Assembly (NCBI GenBank): GCA_965277535.1
Contig: OZ255825.1
Coordinates: 248,001-312,000, forward strand
DNA from: Ilyomonas sp965277535
GTDB taxonomy: Bacteria; Bacteroidota; Bacteroidia; Chitinophagales; Chitinophagaceae
Direction: 5' to 3'
Length of the DNA: 64,000 bases
The first letter of the stretch is position 1. Every line of letters starts with the position of its first letter. The translations under genes and the position numbers were made by a program. Positions 1 through 9,130 of the stretch are shown here, one piece after another. The notes beneath the pieces were generated by a model. The model was not told the DNA's origin and did no database searches. It saw only the letters and a program-made list of their open reading frames with translations.

Positions 1-40
1 GTTTCCAATGGATAGCCGTTACTCCATCCTGCTAAATTCA
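1..40 (-). CDS. Possible 5' end of a further gene downstream of susD (partial)
   Basis: On the minus strand an ATG at position 40 opens a frame (M-N-L-A-G-W-S-N-G-Y-P-L-E) that runs off the window edge. It lies 49 nt downstream of the SusD stop on the same strand, as expected for a third gene of the SusCD operon. A second ATG at 62 in another frame stops after 14 codons. Too little is visible to name a family, and the frame could be chance. Confidence 0.25.
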
Positions 41-62
41 TTTCCTGCCGCCGCGGGTGCCA

Positions 63-74
63 TTTGTTTTTGCC
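63..74 (+). repeat. Recurrent 12-mer TTTGTTTTTGCC, copy 1
   Basis: Exact intergenic copy of a word that recurs throughout the window (see findings). It sits 15 nt beyond the stop codon of the SusD gene. In the sense of that gene it reads GGCAAAAACAAA. Function unknown. Confidence 0.6.
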
Positions 75-89
75 ATAAAAATTACAGTA

Positions 90-1655
90 TCAGTAGTTAG
101 AGTTTTGAGTAATGACACCCTTACTTTCATCAATAATTTCCTGAGGTATCGGCATGTAGTAATCTTTGGGTCGTGTAAACATTCTTGCAGGAATCACTAT
201 CGCGCTATTATAAGGAGGCAGTGGAGAAGCTGTTTTCGGCTTATTTACAATGGTATCAAGGTTAATGATTTTGTCTTTGTCCCAGCGGAGCAAGTCTTGC
301 CAGCGCGTGTTTTCGCCACCTAACTCTACCCTGCGTTCATGTATTAATTGCGGCATATCTGCATTTGATAAAGGAGACAAACCTGCTCTTACCCGCACTG
401 TGTTCATTTCTGCATCGCCGCTGCCAGCGCCACTCATTCTTATTTTTGCTTCAGCCACTAACAGATAGATGTCTGATGTGCGCAGGATGGGTTGTTTTAA
501 ATCGAAGTCAATGCCGCCACTTCCATCGGGCAGAAAAGCAGTGTATTTTTTTATGAAATAGCCGGTTGTACTCATACTTGGCAGTAAACGCCCTGTTGGT
601 TGTCCCTGCTTTCCGGCAAACATTTGGTAAGCATCACCGGAACCAATGGTAACAAGATTGGTTTGGTTGGGAAGAGAATCGCCAACAGAAATTAGTGTCG
701 CCCGCTTGCGAACAGAATCGGCTGGCTCGAACGATTCGGCAAAATTCTCAGTGGGGTGATGAAATCCCCAGCCTTGCCATGCACGTGGCGTAAAATACTG
801 CCCGATGGCAGAAGCCGGTACATTTGGAATTTGCTGGTTTTTATTCCAGACCGCGAAAAGAATTTCTGAATTGCTTTCCTGCCTGCCCAGCGTGAAGTTG
901 TCGGTATAATTTGAAGATAGCGCATAATTGGGATTTGTAATTACCATATTGCCATACTGAATCGCTTTATCAAACTTGTCTTCAAACATATACAGTTTGC
1001 AAAGCAAGCCCAAAGCCGCGCCCTTGCTTACACGTCCCTTGTCGGCATCGCCGTAAGTTTCCGGCAGCATATCTATTGCTTTTAATAAATCCGATTCTAT
1101 CTGTCCTCTTACCGAATCAACAGAAGATTTCGCAATATTATAAGTGCCCGAAAGCACGTTGTTTTCTAATACAAGCGGCACTTCGCCCCATATTTTGTTC
1201 AATTCAAAATAGGCATAAGCGCGTAAAAAATACGCTTCGCCCATCGAGCGCTTGCGAATGCTGTCGTCCACAACAGGCACTTTCGGGATGTAAATAATGG
1301 CATTATTTGCCCGCGCAATTTGCTCGTATGCAAAAGGCCAAAGCGTGTAAAGAACCTGAAGTGTAGGATCAATATTGAATCTTTCTATGGCTTTAAAATC
1401 CGGATGATCGCCTTCTACTGAAATGTCATCCGACTGGTCATCAAATATGTAGAGGTTGTGCCCAACCCAATCTTCAGTTGTAAGCACATTGTATATGCCG
1501 GTAACGCCTGCAATCACATCGTTTTGGTTTCGCCAGAAATTTCCTGTCGTATATACGCCGGTAGGATTTTGGTTAAGCGGATTTTTATTGCAGGAAGTAA
1601 AAAATAGGGCAAAAACAAACGAGATAAAGAATATAGAAATGATAATTTTTTTCAT
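90..1655 (-). CDS. SusD/RagB family nutrient-binding outer-membrane lipoprotein
   Basis: Surface lipoprotein that captures oligosaccharides or other nutrients and passes them to its SusC partner. The 521-residue protein starts with a lipoprotein signal whose lipobox ends at Cys22 (F-T-S-C). An N-terminal SusD-like TPR half follows, with Q-N-P-T-G-V-Y and F-A-Y-E-Q-I-A-R-A-N-N near the start. The C-terminal RagB/SusD half includes R-A-G-L-S and the H-E-R-R-V-E-L block typical of the family. The gene begins 18 nt after the SusC stop on the same strand, so the two are co-transcribed. The substrate cannot be read from the sequence. The neighbouring AraC regulator and sugar-oxidation genes suggest a carbohydrate. 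Confidence 0.95.
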   Translation of the reverse strand: MKKIIISIFFISFVFALFFTSCNKNPLNQNPTGVYTTGNFWRNQNDVIAGVTGIYNVLTTEDWVGHNLYIFDDQSDDISVEGDHPDFKAIERFNIDPTLQVLYTLWPFAYEQIARANNAIIYIPKVPVVDDSIRKRSMGEAYFLRAYAYFELNKIWGEVPLVLENNVLSGTYNIAKSSVDSVRGQIESDLLKAIDMLPETYGDADKGRVSKGAALGLLCKLYMFEDKFDKAIQYGNMVITNPNYALSSNYTDNFTLGRQESNSEILFAVWNKNQQIPNVPASAIGQYFTPRAWQGWGFHHPTENFAESFEPADSVRKRATLISVGDSLPNQTNLVTIGSGDAYQMFAGKQGQPTGRLLPSMSTTGYFIKKYTAFLPDGSGGIDFDLKQPILRTSDIYLLVAEAKIRMSGAGSGDAEMNTVRVRAGLSPLSNADMPQLIHERRVELGGENTRWQDLLRWDKDKIINLDTIVNKPKTASPLPPYNSAIVIPARMFTRPKDYYMPIPQEIIDESKGVITQNSNY

Positions 1656-1673
1656 AAAAATAAGTTTGAGGTG

Positions 1674-4600
1674 TTAAAGATTGATGGTTGCACCAACAGT
1701 AAGGTTGCGCGATTGCGGGTATTGCGCCACATCAACACCTCTTTGTAAATTTCCCGATGTGTAGCCCAGTTCAGGCGTGTATCCCTTGTACTTAGTGATA
1801 TAAAAAACATTGTAGCAACTCACATAAACGCGCACATCGGGAAATTGTTTAATGTTGATTGTTCTTTTCGTAAACGTGTACCCTAAGGCAACGCTTTTTA
1901 AAGAAAGGTAAGCGCCATTTTGAACCCACAAATCAGAAGAACGATAATTATCATTTGCATTAATACGGGTTAAACGAGGTACACTGTTGCTCGTTCCTTC
2001 TCCGTGCCACCGCTTTAACTGGTCGGCATACCAATTAAAATTTTCAGTCGCGTCCAAGCCAGCCAGCCGGTCGGCATTGTAAATTTGTACACCCGCTACG
2101 CCTGCAAAGTTGAAGCTCACATCAAAATTTGCATAGTTAACCGAGCCATTTATGCCATAAACAAAACGAGGGTTGGGGTCTCCAAGTCTTACACGGTCTT
2201 TATCATCTATAACTCCATCGTGGTTAATATCTACAAAACGAACATCACCGGGTTTTATATTGGCTTTGTTAGGGTCGTTGGCAACGTCCGGCGATTTATC
2301 AATGTCCTGCTGCGTTTGGTACAATCCGTTTGTTTTAAAACCATAAAAAGAAGCAATCGGCTGTCCTTCATAAGTGCGGGAGATGTCTGTATTTTCTCTT
2401 CCGTAAGGTACGGAACCGAGGTAGGTGGAATTGCCATAGAGCCGGGTAACTTTGTTTCTTAAAAACGCACCATTGCCACCGATTGAATAATTGACTTTGC
2501 CCACTTTGTTCTGGTAGTTCAGTTCTATTTCAACGCCATGGTTGTTCAGCTCGCCCTGGTTTACATTGGGCAGGTTTATATTTCCCGGATCGTCTGGCAG
2601 CGACCTTTGTGCACCATAGGTTTCTACCAACTGAGCAAGCACCAGCATGTCAGATGTGTTTTTATTAAAGTAGGTAACGGTGCCGGTGATATGATTGTGA
2701 AGTGCAGCAAACTCAAGGCTTACATTGCTCATTACCGCTTTTTCCCATGTAATATTCGGGTTGGCAAGGCTGGTAACAAAAGCGCCGTTTTGATTTACCG
2801 TTTGTGTGCCAAAATTATAAGACAAGCCGCCGCCGCCCAAGCCGCCGCCACCACCTAAACTAAGAATGCTTAGGTATTGGAAATCCCCGATATTCTGATT
2901 GCCCAATTGTCCCCAGCCGCCCGTAAGCTTTAATGAATTGAAGAATTTTACATTGCCGAAAAACTTTTCATCAGAAATGCGCCAGCCAGCCGAAAAGGCA
3001 GGGAAGTAGCCCCAGCGCTTTCCTGGTGCAAATTTGCTCGAACCATCTGCACGCATGGTAACGGTTAACAGGTATTTGCTTTTGTAAGAATAATTACCTC
3101 TTACAAACCCGGATTGCAAACCCGCAGAAGGATTGTTTGAACCAGAGTTACCGGCAGAAGAACTGTTGCCAAGGTTCAGTATTCGTTGGTCAGCACTCGT
3201 ATCGGAAAAGCCATTTCGGAATGCCGCAAAACCATAGCCGCTAAACACCTGTGAGGAATAACCCGCCGTTATATTTACGTTGTGTATGTTGTTGAAATTT
3301 TGATTGTAGGTAAGAAAATACTCCTCAAGGAATGATTTGCTTTTGCTAAAATTCTGACCAAGAGAAGATATCGAAGGGCCGCGTGTTTGCGTAGGCGTGG
3401 CAACAGAAAAACCAAAGCCATCGCCGCTATATTGGTCGTACCCGTAATTAGCGCGAATTTTCAAACCTTTTACAATTTCAAGTTCTGCAAAGCCATTGGC
3501 AAGAATACGGTCGGTTATATTGCGCACGCTGTTGGAGTAAACCGTTGCTACGGGGTTGTTAATGTCGCCTAACTGATTGTCGGCTTGCGAAGTTCCCCAC
3601 GATCCGTCAGCATTAACCACCGGGATGGCGGGATTAAAACGAATTGCGCTCCATAGCAAACCTGTTTGAGTTGATCTTGTGTCGGGTGCATTGCCAGAAG
3701 TGTTGGAATACACTATGTTTTCGCCAACTCTTATGCGGCTACCAATTTTATGTTCTGAATTGATACGGAAATTATATCGTTTGAAATAAGAATTAATGAT
3801 GATTCCTTTCTCGTTGTAATAATTGCCTGAAAAACTATAGGTAGAGTTTGCGCTGCCGCCGCGTACAGCAACATCAGCATTTTGAATGGTTCCCGTTTTT
3901 AATACGGCTCGCTGCCAATCGGTGCGTTGTACGGCGTAGTTGGGATCATTCCAAACAGAAGGCACGGCTAAGCTATCATTGGTATAAGCTTCTTTTTTGA
4001 GCATCGCCAAATCAGGAGCGGTAAGCATGTCTAAATATCTTATCACATGGTTATTACCAGTATAAAGGTTAACTGTGGTGTTGATCCTTTCATTAAAATT
4101 TCCCTTTTTTGTTGTAACAAGCACCACACCATTGGCAGCGCGCGAACCATAAATAGCAGAGGAAGAAGCATCTTTTAAAATTTCGATAGAAGCAATATCA
4201 TTCGGGTTAACATCATTCAAACCGCCGGAAGGCACACCGTCAATTACAATCAGCGGATCGGAATTGTTGATGGTTCCGGTTCCCCTGATGCGAATGCTTG
4301 GATTGCTCCCGGGCGAGCCGTCATTGCGCACAATGTCAACACCGGCTGCCCTGCCTTGTAAAGCAACAGCAGGGTTGCTTACGGGTATGTTTTTAAAATC
4401 ATCGCCTTTTACTGTGCTTATCGTACCGGTAACATCGCGCCTGCGCTGAGTTCCATATCCGACCACCACCACGTCAGACAATGCGCCGGCAGAGGCAAGC
4501 ATAGTTACATTGATTTCCGACTTGCCGGCAATATCAACCACTTGCCTTTGAAAACCAACAATTGTAAATTCAAGTTGCGATGTAGCCGCGCCAGTGGTTA

Positions 4601-4784
4601 TACTAAACCTGCCGTTCGCATCGGTTGAAACGGCTGCCCGGGCGTTGAGTGCCCGCACGGTTACACTTTGCAACTTGTTTCCAGCCGAATCGGTAATGGT
4701 GCCGTTTATTACATTTTGTGCAAAAACAAACGTTGTGCAAACTGTAAAAAAAACGCTTAAAAACAAAGCCTTTTGTGGTCTCAT
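1674..4784 (-). CDS. SusC/RagA family TonB-linked outer-membrane transporter
   Basis: TonB-dependent beta-barrel that imports the ligand bound by SusD. The 1036-residue protein has a cleavable signal peptide ending near F-V-F-A-Q, then a carboxypeptidase-D-regulatory-like domain (about residues 25-100, V-I-N-G-T-I-T-D). Next is the SusC plug signature D-V-V-V-V-G-Y-G-T-Q and G-R-A-A-G-V-D-I-V, then the long barrel. Length is normal for SusC proteins. The last residues end in an aromatic/hydrophobic beta-strand (L-T-V-G-A-T-I-N-L). It is the first gene of the SusCD pair and is preceded by a long intergenic region. No anti-sigma factor pair is adjacent. The AraC-type gene upstream on the same strand may regulate it (inference). 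Confidence 0.95.
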   Translation of the reverse strand: MRPQKALFLSVFFTVCTTFVFAQNVINGTITDSAGNKLQSVTVRALNARAAVSTDANGRFSITTGAATSQLEFTIVGFQRQVVDIAGKSEINVTMLASAGALSDVVVVGYGTQRRRDVTGTISTVKGDDFKNIPVSNPAVALQGRAAGVDIVRNDGSPGSNPSIRIRGTGTINNSDPLIVIDGVPSGGLNDVNPNDIASIEILKDASSSAIYGSRAANGVVLVTTKKGNFNERINTTVNLYTGNNHVIRYLDMLTAPDLAMLKKEAYTNDSLAVPSVWNDPNYAVQRTDWQRAVLKTGTIQNADVAVRGGSANSTYSFSGNYYNEKGIIINSYFKRYNFRINSEHKIGSRIRVGENIVYSNTSGNAPDTRSTQTGLLWSAIRFNPAIPVVNADGSWGTSQADNQLGDINNPVATVYSNSVRNITDRILANGFAELEIVKGLKIRANYGYDQYSGDGFGFSVATPTQTRGPSISSLGQNFSKSKSFLEEYFLTYNQNFNNIHNVNITAGYSSQVFSGYGFAAFRNGFSDTSADQRILNLGNSSSAGNSGSNNPSAGLQSGFVRGNYSYKSKYLLTVTMRADGSSKFAPGKRWGYFPAFSAGWRISDEKFFGNVKFFNSLKLTGGWGQLGNQNIGDFQYLSILSLGGGGGLGGGGLSYNFGTQTVNQNGAFVTSLANPNITWEKAVMSNVSLEFAALHNHITGTVTYFNKNTSDMLVLAQLVETYGAQRSLPDDPGNINLPNVNQGELNNHGVEIELNYQNKVGKVNYSIGGNGAFLRNKVTRLYGNSTYLGSVPYGRENTDISRTYEGQPIASFYGFKTNGLYQTQQDIDKSPDVANDPNKANIKPGDVRFVDINHDGVIDDKDRVRLGDPNPRFVYGINGSVNYANFDVSFNFAGVAGVQIYNADRLAGLDATENFNWYADQLKRWHGEGTSNSVPRLTRINANDNYRSSDLWVQNGAYLSLKSVALGYTFTKRTINIKQFPDVRVYVSCYNVFYITKYKGYTPELGYTSGNLQRGVDVAQYPQSRNLTVGATINL

Positions 4785-5278
4785 AATAGTAGCTTGTATG
4801 GTTAAAATTTTAAATCATTACCCGCGATTTTATTTCTCTGCTGGTTCTTTTGTATTCTTATTGCTGCTTTCTTTCAATTATTTGTATAGGCCCGCCATTT
4901 TTTGGACCAAAAGGAAGTGCGGATTGCCTCTTTTATTTTGCCTCTACAGGATAATAAAATGCATATCAAACAATAATTTTTCCAGCAACTGTGTAATAAG
5001 GTTTGTATTTCATAAGCATTCTTTTTATTGTGGTATCTGAAGCGATTAAAAACAAACGGTTGAATAGGTTTCATTTATGAAACAATTCTTCAATCACTAA
5101 CAAAAAGAAGTTATTTTTTAATCGTATCGCTCAATGATATTGCCCGTTAAGTAAATAATATTAGCAGAAAAACAGCAAATTTTAGCAAAGAATAATAATG
5201 TGAAACCTTTATCCATCAAAGTTAGCAAATGATAGAAGGTGAGTATTCTAATGCTTTGATAGTTGATACACTACAATT
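4785..5278. other. Intergenic region between AraC-type gene and SusC
   Basis: A 494-bp A/T-rich stretch without a credible gene. It must hold the SusC promoter. A short inverted repeat (GTTTCATTTATGAAAC, about 5068-5083) and one loose relative of the recurrent word (TTAAAAACAAAC near 5047) are visible. I could not pick out a convincing minus-strand TAnnTTTG box. Confidence 0.5.
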
Positions 5279-6154
5279 TCATGCATATTCAATTGCATGC
5301 TCTTCCATGTATTGTTTGGGTGTTTTGCCGGTAATTTTTTTAAATACAGTATAAAAAGAAGTAAAGTTATTGAAACCGCATTCATAACACACCTGTTTTA
5401 TATTGTACTTGTTATCAATCAAAAGGCTGCACGCATAACCTATTCTAACTTCGAGCAGAAACTGAATGTATGATTTCCCGGTTTTCGATTTAAAAAAACG
5501 ACACAAGGCAGTTACAGTCATACCTGCAACATTAGCCACATCTTTAAGCAGAACTTTTTCTTTAAATCTTTTTAGTGTATATTCATATATATCATCAATT
5601 CTGCTTTTTACCTTTTCGTTATAATTGTAGTTAAACCCCAACGAAGCAATGTAATTTACCTTTTCTGCATTAGCTATGGCGTAAAGGCACTGTAGCAAAT
5701 AAATTATTCTGAAAATATTTTCTGACTCTGCAATTTTTACAATCAATTGTTTTATTTCTTCATTTGTTTGAGCAGGAATGCAAATGCCTCGTTGTGCACG
5801 CACAAACAGTTTGCTTATGTCGCTCAACTCAGGCAGACTGATAAATTTATCACCCCAAAAGTTTTTATTGAAATGAATAACAGTTGAATAAGGAGAAGTT
5901 TCATTATCATCATTTTCGTAACAATCTTCGTACTTCCAAAAATGTGGTAAATTCGAGCCTAGCAAAACGATATCGCCACCTTCAAATTTTCCTACTTTAT
6001 CACCTATAAATTGAGTCCCTTTTCCTTTGTGGAAATAGATTAATTCAAGTTCAGAATGGCAATGCCACCTGCAATTGATGTTTGGTATTTTATCCTGTCT
6101 TGCGCTGAAAGAATACGTATCATTTTTCCATACTTTTATTACTTGGGGCTTCAT
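5279..6154 (-). CDS. AraC family transcriptional regulator with cupin sensor domain
   Basis: DNA-binding regulator of 291 residues. The N-terminal part (about 1-150) looks like an AraC cupin sensor: H-C-H-S-E-L-E-L-I-Y, a G-D-I-V-L-L-G-S-N-L-P-H strand and I-H-F. The C-terminal 100 residues contain two helix-turn-helix motifs, L-K-D-V-A-N-V-A-G-M-T then I-K-Q-V-C-Y-E-C-G-F-N-N-F-T-S-F, followed by the F-K-K-I-T-G-K-T-P-K-Q-Y signature. It lies upstream of and on the same strand as the SusC/SusD genes, separated by about 500 bp, so it is a candidate local regulator. Ligand unknown. Confidence 0.9.
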   Translation of the reverse strand: MKPQVIKVWKNDTYSFSARQDKIPNINCRWHCHSELELIYFHKGKGTQFIGDKVGKFEGGDIVLLGSNLPHFWKYEDCYENDDNETSPYSTVIHFNKNFWGDKFISLPELSDISKLFVRAQRGICIPAQTNEEIKQLIVKIAESENIFRIIYLLQCLYAIANAEKVNYIASLGFNYNYNEKVKSRIDDIYEYTLKRFKEKVLLKDVANVAGMTVTALCRFFKSKTGKSYIQFLLEVRIGYACSLLIDNKYNIKQVCYECGFNNFTSFYTVFKKITGKTPKQYMEEHAIEYA

Positions 6155-6472
6155 GTGGAAAGATTTAAAATCAAGCTACACAATGGTTTTATTTTATGGT
6201 TGTAACCGAAGTTCAAGTCGAATATCCATCTTAAAGTAAGCTTTTTATTTAAAGTAAATATACCTTCTTTTGTTAAGAACATTGGCGTAGCAACGCGGGT
6301 TTATTCACGAGGAAAAATGTTTTTACTTTGGGTAAGACAGTTCAATCAATTAGGATAAAAATATTCTTATTGAAAACAATACTAAGACATGCGAAAAGTA
6401 AAAGCAATCAGTGCAGTCAGCAAAGCATTCTGTTGTTTTATGCAGAAAATAATGTAAGTCAGGCTTTCCTTT
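6155..6472. other. Intergenic region, nothing identified
   Basis: A 318-bp stretch upstream of the AraC-type gene and downstream of the small lipoprotein gene. I see no gene, clear terminator or repeat. Confidence 0.4.
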
Positions 6473-6880
6473 TTATTGTTTAAGGCAACCTTTTCTCCGT
6501 AATGCCTCGTTTAGTTTTTGCTCGAATTGTTTCTTATCATTTTTTTCGGTAAAAACAAACTTCCGCAATGAATCTAACTGAAGATGAATGCTATCAGCCA
6601 GTTGCAGACTGTGTTGCAGCAAACTGTTTTTTTCTTGGCTGAATGTCTGAATCTCATTGGATAATCGCTGCGAATCAGAAGAATATTTTGTAGTTGATAA
6701 AGTATCTTGAGCAAAGCGCAATTGATTTGCCAAAGCAAATCGCTGTTCGCGCATCACCATTGCACGACATTCCAGATTGGCAATGTAAGTTACCTTGTCA
6801 TCCAATTTAGATTTTCTGTTACAAGAAACAAAAAAGCATGAAACCAAAACAGCAACAATCAGTAAAAGCTGTTTCATCAT
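6473..6880 (-). CDS. Small coiled-coil lipoprotein of unknown function
   Basis: About 135 residues with a lipoprotein signal peptide and two possible lipoboxes in tandem (L-V-S-C and F-V-S-C). The rest is charged and Gln/Leu-rich, predicted helical and coiled-coil (L-A-N-Q-L-R, L-S-N-E-I-Q, L-A-D-S-I-H-L-Q-L-D-S-L). I do not recognise a named family. I chose the ATG at 6880; a TTG nine bases upstream is also in frame. The gene begins about 16 nt after the haloperoxidase-like gene stop on the same strand, so the two are probably one operon. One near-copy of the recurrent word (GGTAAAAACAAA at 6548) lies inside the gene. Confidence 0.75.
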   Translation of the reverse strand: MMKQLLLIVAVLVSCFFVSCNRKSKLDDKVTYIANLECRAMVMREQRFALANQLRFAQDTLSTTKYSSDSQRLSNEIQTFSQEKNSLLQHSLQLADSIHLQLDSLRKFVFTEKNDKKQFEQKLNEALRRKGCLKQ

Positions 6881-6896
6881 TGAGTTCAATTGGATA

Positions 6897-8267
6897 TTAT
6901 TTGATGTTGGCAGGCCAGCGAATCAAATTATTTATATTATCGCCCACAGCCCGTCCGCAGACCAACCCTTTATCATTATCCATTGGATAGTGAATGCCGG
7001 CGTAAAAACGAGAGAGTGCACACTCTTCAGCCATTGCATTGAAGTTAGTGTAGGTACGTGGAGCAAAACCGAATTGCAATTGCGAGTCATCTGTAAACGA
7101 ATAATCGCCGCTGCCGTTTGTAAACAGGTTGATGAATATTTTTGAACCTGCACCTATTTCGCAGGAATGCCCCGATACATATGTTGGAAAAGCTGGTGTG
7201 CCTATCACAGTTTGAAAATTTGAATTAATATACTTTTTAATGTAAGTAATCGGTCGCAACAGAGGGTTTTGATACTTGCATTTCCAGCAAATAATAAAAG
7301 CATCATTTTCGGCAATGGAGAGTTTTGCATACGCCACTGAAATTTTTCCAAGACTTGCACCACTCTCTTGCAGCAACTGCGTTAAAATATTAAACGTGTG
7401 CCCGGTGGGTGTGCAGGTATTGAAAGGATCGTCAGCCCAAAATTTTGCGGTGGCTATTTCTTCGGGTGTGTTTGTTTTTACCTGATTATATACCTGTAAT
7501 GCCTGGTTATAAAAATTAGAACCGGTTACTGATGAAAAAGGTATGTAAGCTTCGGGAGAAGATTTGTCAACATCGGCTTGCAAAAAGGCACGATTCTGTC
7601 CCCATTTAGGACTGATTGGAGTTTTCAATGGGCCGGTTGGCACCCAGCAAAACGAATCGGGCGGCAAAGAATAAGGCAACTGAAAAGGATCTAAATAAGA
7701 TTGATGTCCGCCATCGTCAATTGAATATTGATAAAGTGAAGCCGTAATGTTTTTTCCAAACTGAATAGAAGCTGTTTTCACATCATCACTTACACCTTGT
7801 GATAAACCTGTTAATGTAACAGTTTCCATGCTATCAATGGATGAAAGATTAGCCGGAGATAAATTTTTATCAAACATCATCCGCATCATTTCGGCAATAG
7901 CAGCATTCGATGAAATCGCCCAATTGTATTCCTGATTGAGTGATGGTTTGGGTAAATAAGACAAACCGTTTAATTGTCCGCTGAGGCTTTGTGCTCCAGC
8001 GATGCCGTTTACTACGGCTTCATACGCTGCAACACCCACATAGCCATAAGCTCGTGCAACTTGCGGAGGATAAAAGCCTTTCGTTGACTTTGCAATTTTG
8101 CACATCAAATTAAAATAATCATACACAAACTCGCCTGAATAACTGTTTGTAGCTTTACTGTTGGTTAGAACAGGCTTTGAAGGCACGTCTTCTTTATGAC
8201 AACTTACAATAAATGCAGAGATGAAAAGAGCAATGATAACTAAGTGTTTGGTTGTATAGGATTGCAT
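6897..8267 (-). CDS. Vanadium-dependent haloperoxidase-like / PAP2-superfamily lipoprotein
   Basis: A 456-residue lipoprotein (lipobox F-I-V-S-C, Cys23) of the vanadium haloperoxidase/acid phosphatase fold. The vanadate/phosphate-binding motifs are visible in order near the C-terminus: K-Y-x6-R-P-I-T-Y, then F-P-T-Y-V-S-G-H-S, then S-R-F-Y-A-G-I-H-Y-P-M-D. These supply the Lys/Arg, Ser-Gly-His and Arg/His residues of the family. Exported members in Bacteroidota are mostly uncharacterised. Either halide oxidation or phosphatase activity is possible and the sequence does not decide. A paralogue is at 61449-63005. The small lipoprotein gene follows directly. Confidence 0.85.
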   Translation of the reverse strand: MQSYTTKHLVIIALFISAFIVSCHKEDVPSKPVLTNSKATNSYSGEFVYDYFNLMCKIAKSTKGFYPPQVARAYGYVGVAAYEAVVNGIAGAQSLSGQLNGLSYLPKPSLNQEYNWAISSNAAIAEMMRMMFDKNLSPANLSSIDSMETVTLTGLSQGVSDDVKTASIQFGKNITASLYQYSIDDGGHQSYLDPFQLPYSLPPDSFCWVPTGPLKTPISPKWGQNRAFLQADVDKSSPEAYIPFSSVTGSNFYNQALQVYNQVKTNTPEEIATAKFWADDPFNTCTPTGHTFNILTQLLQESGASLGKISVAYAKLSIAENDAFIICWKCKYQNPLLRPITYIKKYINSNFQTVIGTPAFPTYVSGHSCEIGAGSKIFINLFTNGSGDYSFTDDSQLQFGFAPRTYTNFNAMAEECALSRFYAGIHYPMDNDKGLVCGRAVGDNINNLIRWPANIK

Positions 8268-8490
8268 AAGCTCATTTAATTAATTGAAATAGATGAATTT
8301 ATCATGGTTGGTAAGAAGCAGGCAGAGTTGTTAAACCAATTTACAAAATTATTCCAAAGTAAACAAAAATCATGCAATAAAAATAGAGGTTTGTAAATTT
8401 ATGCTGATAGCATCGAAAACAAATATTGCTTTCGGCTGGTTAAGAAATGCAAATTAAATTATGTTTAGTGTTAAGCTTGTAAGGCAGAGA

Positions 8491-8527
8491 ATAAGAAAGG
8501 CAAGTCTTTTCAACTTGCCTTTCTTAT
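8491..8527 (-). terminator. Stem-loop terminator after the IPExxxVDY gene
   Basis: A perfect 15-bp inverted repeat (ATAAGAAAGGCAAGT at 8491-8505, complement at 8513-8527) with a 7-nt loop, 20 nt from the stop at 8548. Its outer A/T-rich arms can act as the tail on either strand. Confidence 0.75.
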
Positions 8528-8547
8528 GAATTTTTGTTTTGTTTCTT

Positions 8548-8997
8548 TTAAAAAATCAAATGTTTCTTATTTCGAATTTTGTCATCGCTTAATTCGGTAA
8601 CCATTTGCACACTTTTTAGCTTTCGGATTGAAGCTACCAGTTCCCGGCATTGATTTGCATCTGCCGATTCGTTTTTAATTAACCATAAAAAATCTATGTG
8701 CTTAAATTCAGGCAGCAGATATTCACCATCGTGGCTGTTTTGGTAGATGTAGTGAGAAATAAAACTATTGCGAACCGTATGTTCATATACGCGGAAATAA
8801 TAGTTTCTTTCCTTTCGCTTGAGCTGTACTTCAATTTCCGGATTCAACCGGAAACAATAACTTAATGCATTATTAATATGCCAGCAAAACTGATAATTTT
8901 TTATAGTGGCCACAATGCCCAACAAACGAGTATCTTCAAAGAAATCATCAGTTAGCAGTTCAACGTCAAGACACAATTTTGTTACGGGTGAAGGCAT
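8548..8997 (-). CDS. IPExxxVDY family protein
   Basis: A 149-residue soluble protein of a Bacteroidota-specific family of unknown function. It is recognised by the name-giving motif near the C-terminus, here L-P-E-F-K-H-I-D-F, with N-Y-x-F-C-W-H-I-N-N upstream. I start it at the ATG at 8997 (M-P-S-P-V-T-K-L). The frame stays open to an ATG at 9075, but that extension would be translated from the upstream gene's terminator hairpin and its T-rich tail, giving an artificial hydrophobic leader. A single gene with its own terminator. Confidence 0.8.
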   Translation of the reverse strand: MPSPVTKLCLDVELLTDDFFEDTRLLGIVATIKNYQFCWHINNALSYCFRLNPEIEVQLKRKERNYYFRVYEHTVRNSFISHYIYQNSHDGEYLLPEFKHIDFLWLIKNESADANQCRELVASIRKLKSVQMVTELSDDKIRNKKHLIF

Positions 8998-9033
8998 GGT
9001 ATTAGTAAGACGGAATAGTAAAGTAGTCGGGAA

Positions 9034-9073
9034 CAAAAATAAAAGAAGCACTGCCTTTATAATGCAGTGCTTC
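9034..9073 (-). terminator. Rho-independent terminator of the gluconate-dehydrogenase-subunit-3-like gene
   Basis: On the minus strand GAAGCACTGC, a 9-nt loop and GCAGTGCTTC (9045-9073) form a perfect 10-bp stem, followed by a T-rich run (TTTTATTTTTG). It lies 58 nt beyond the stop at 9131. Confidence 0.85.
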
Positions 9074-9130
9074 ATAAAATTTTGCTTAGAAAAAGATTAA
9101 TGCACATTAAAAAATTTAGTGCTATCTCTA

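Noticed and set aside
2085..2462. Plus-strand 125-codon open frame inside the SusC gene
   Set aside because: Lies opposite a well-supported SusC barrel region and has no family motifs; an antisense shadow of the barrel codons.
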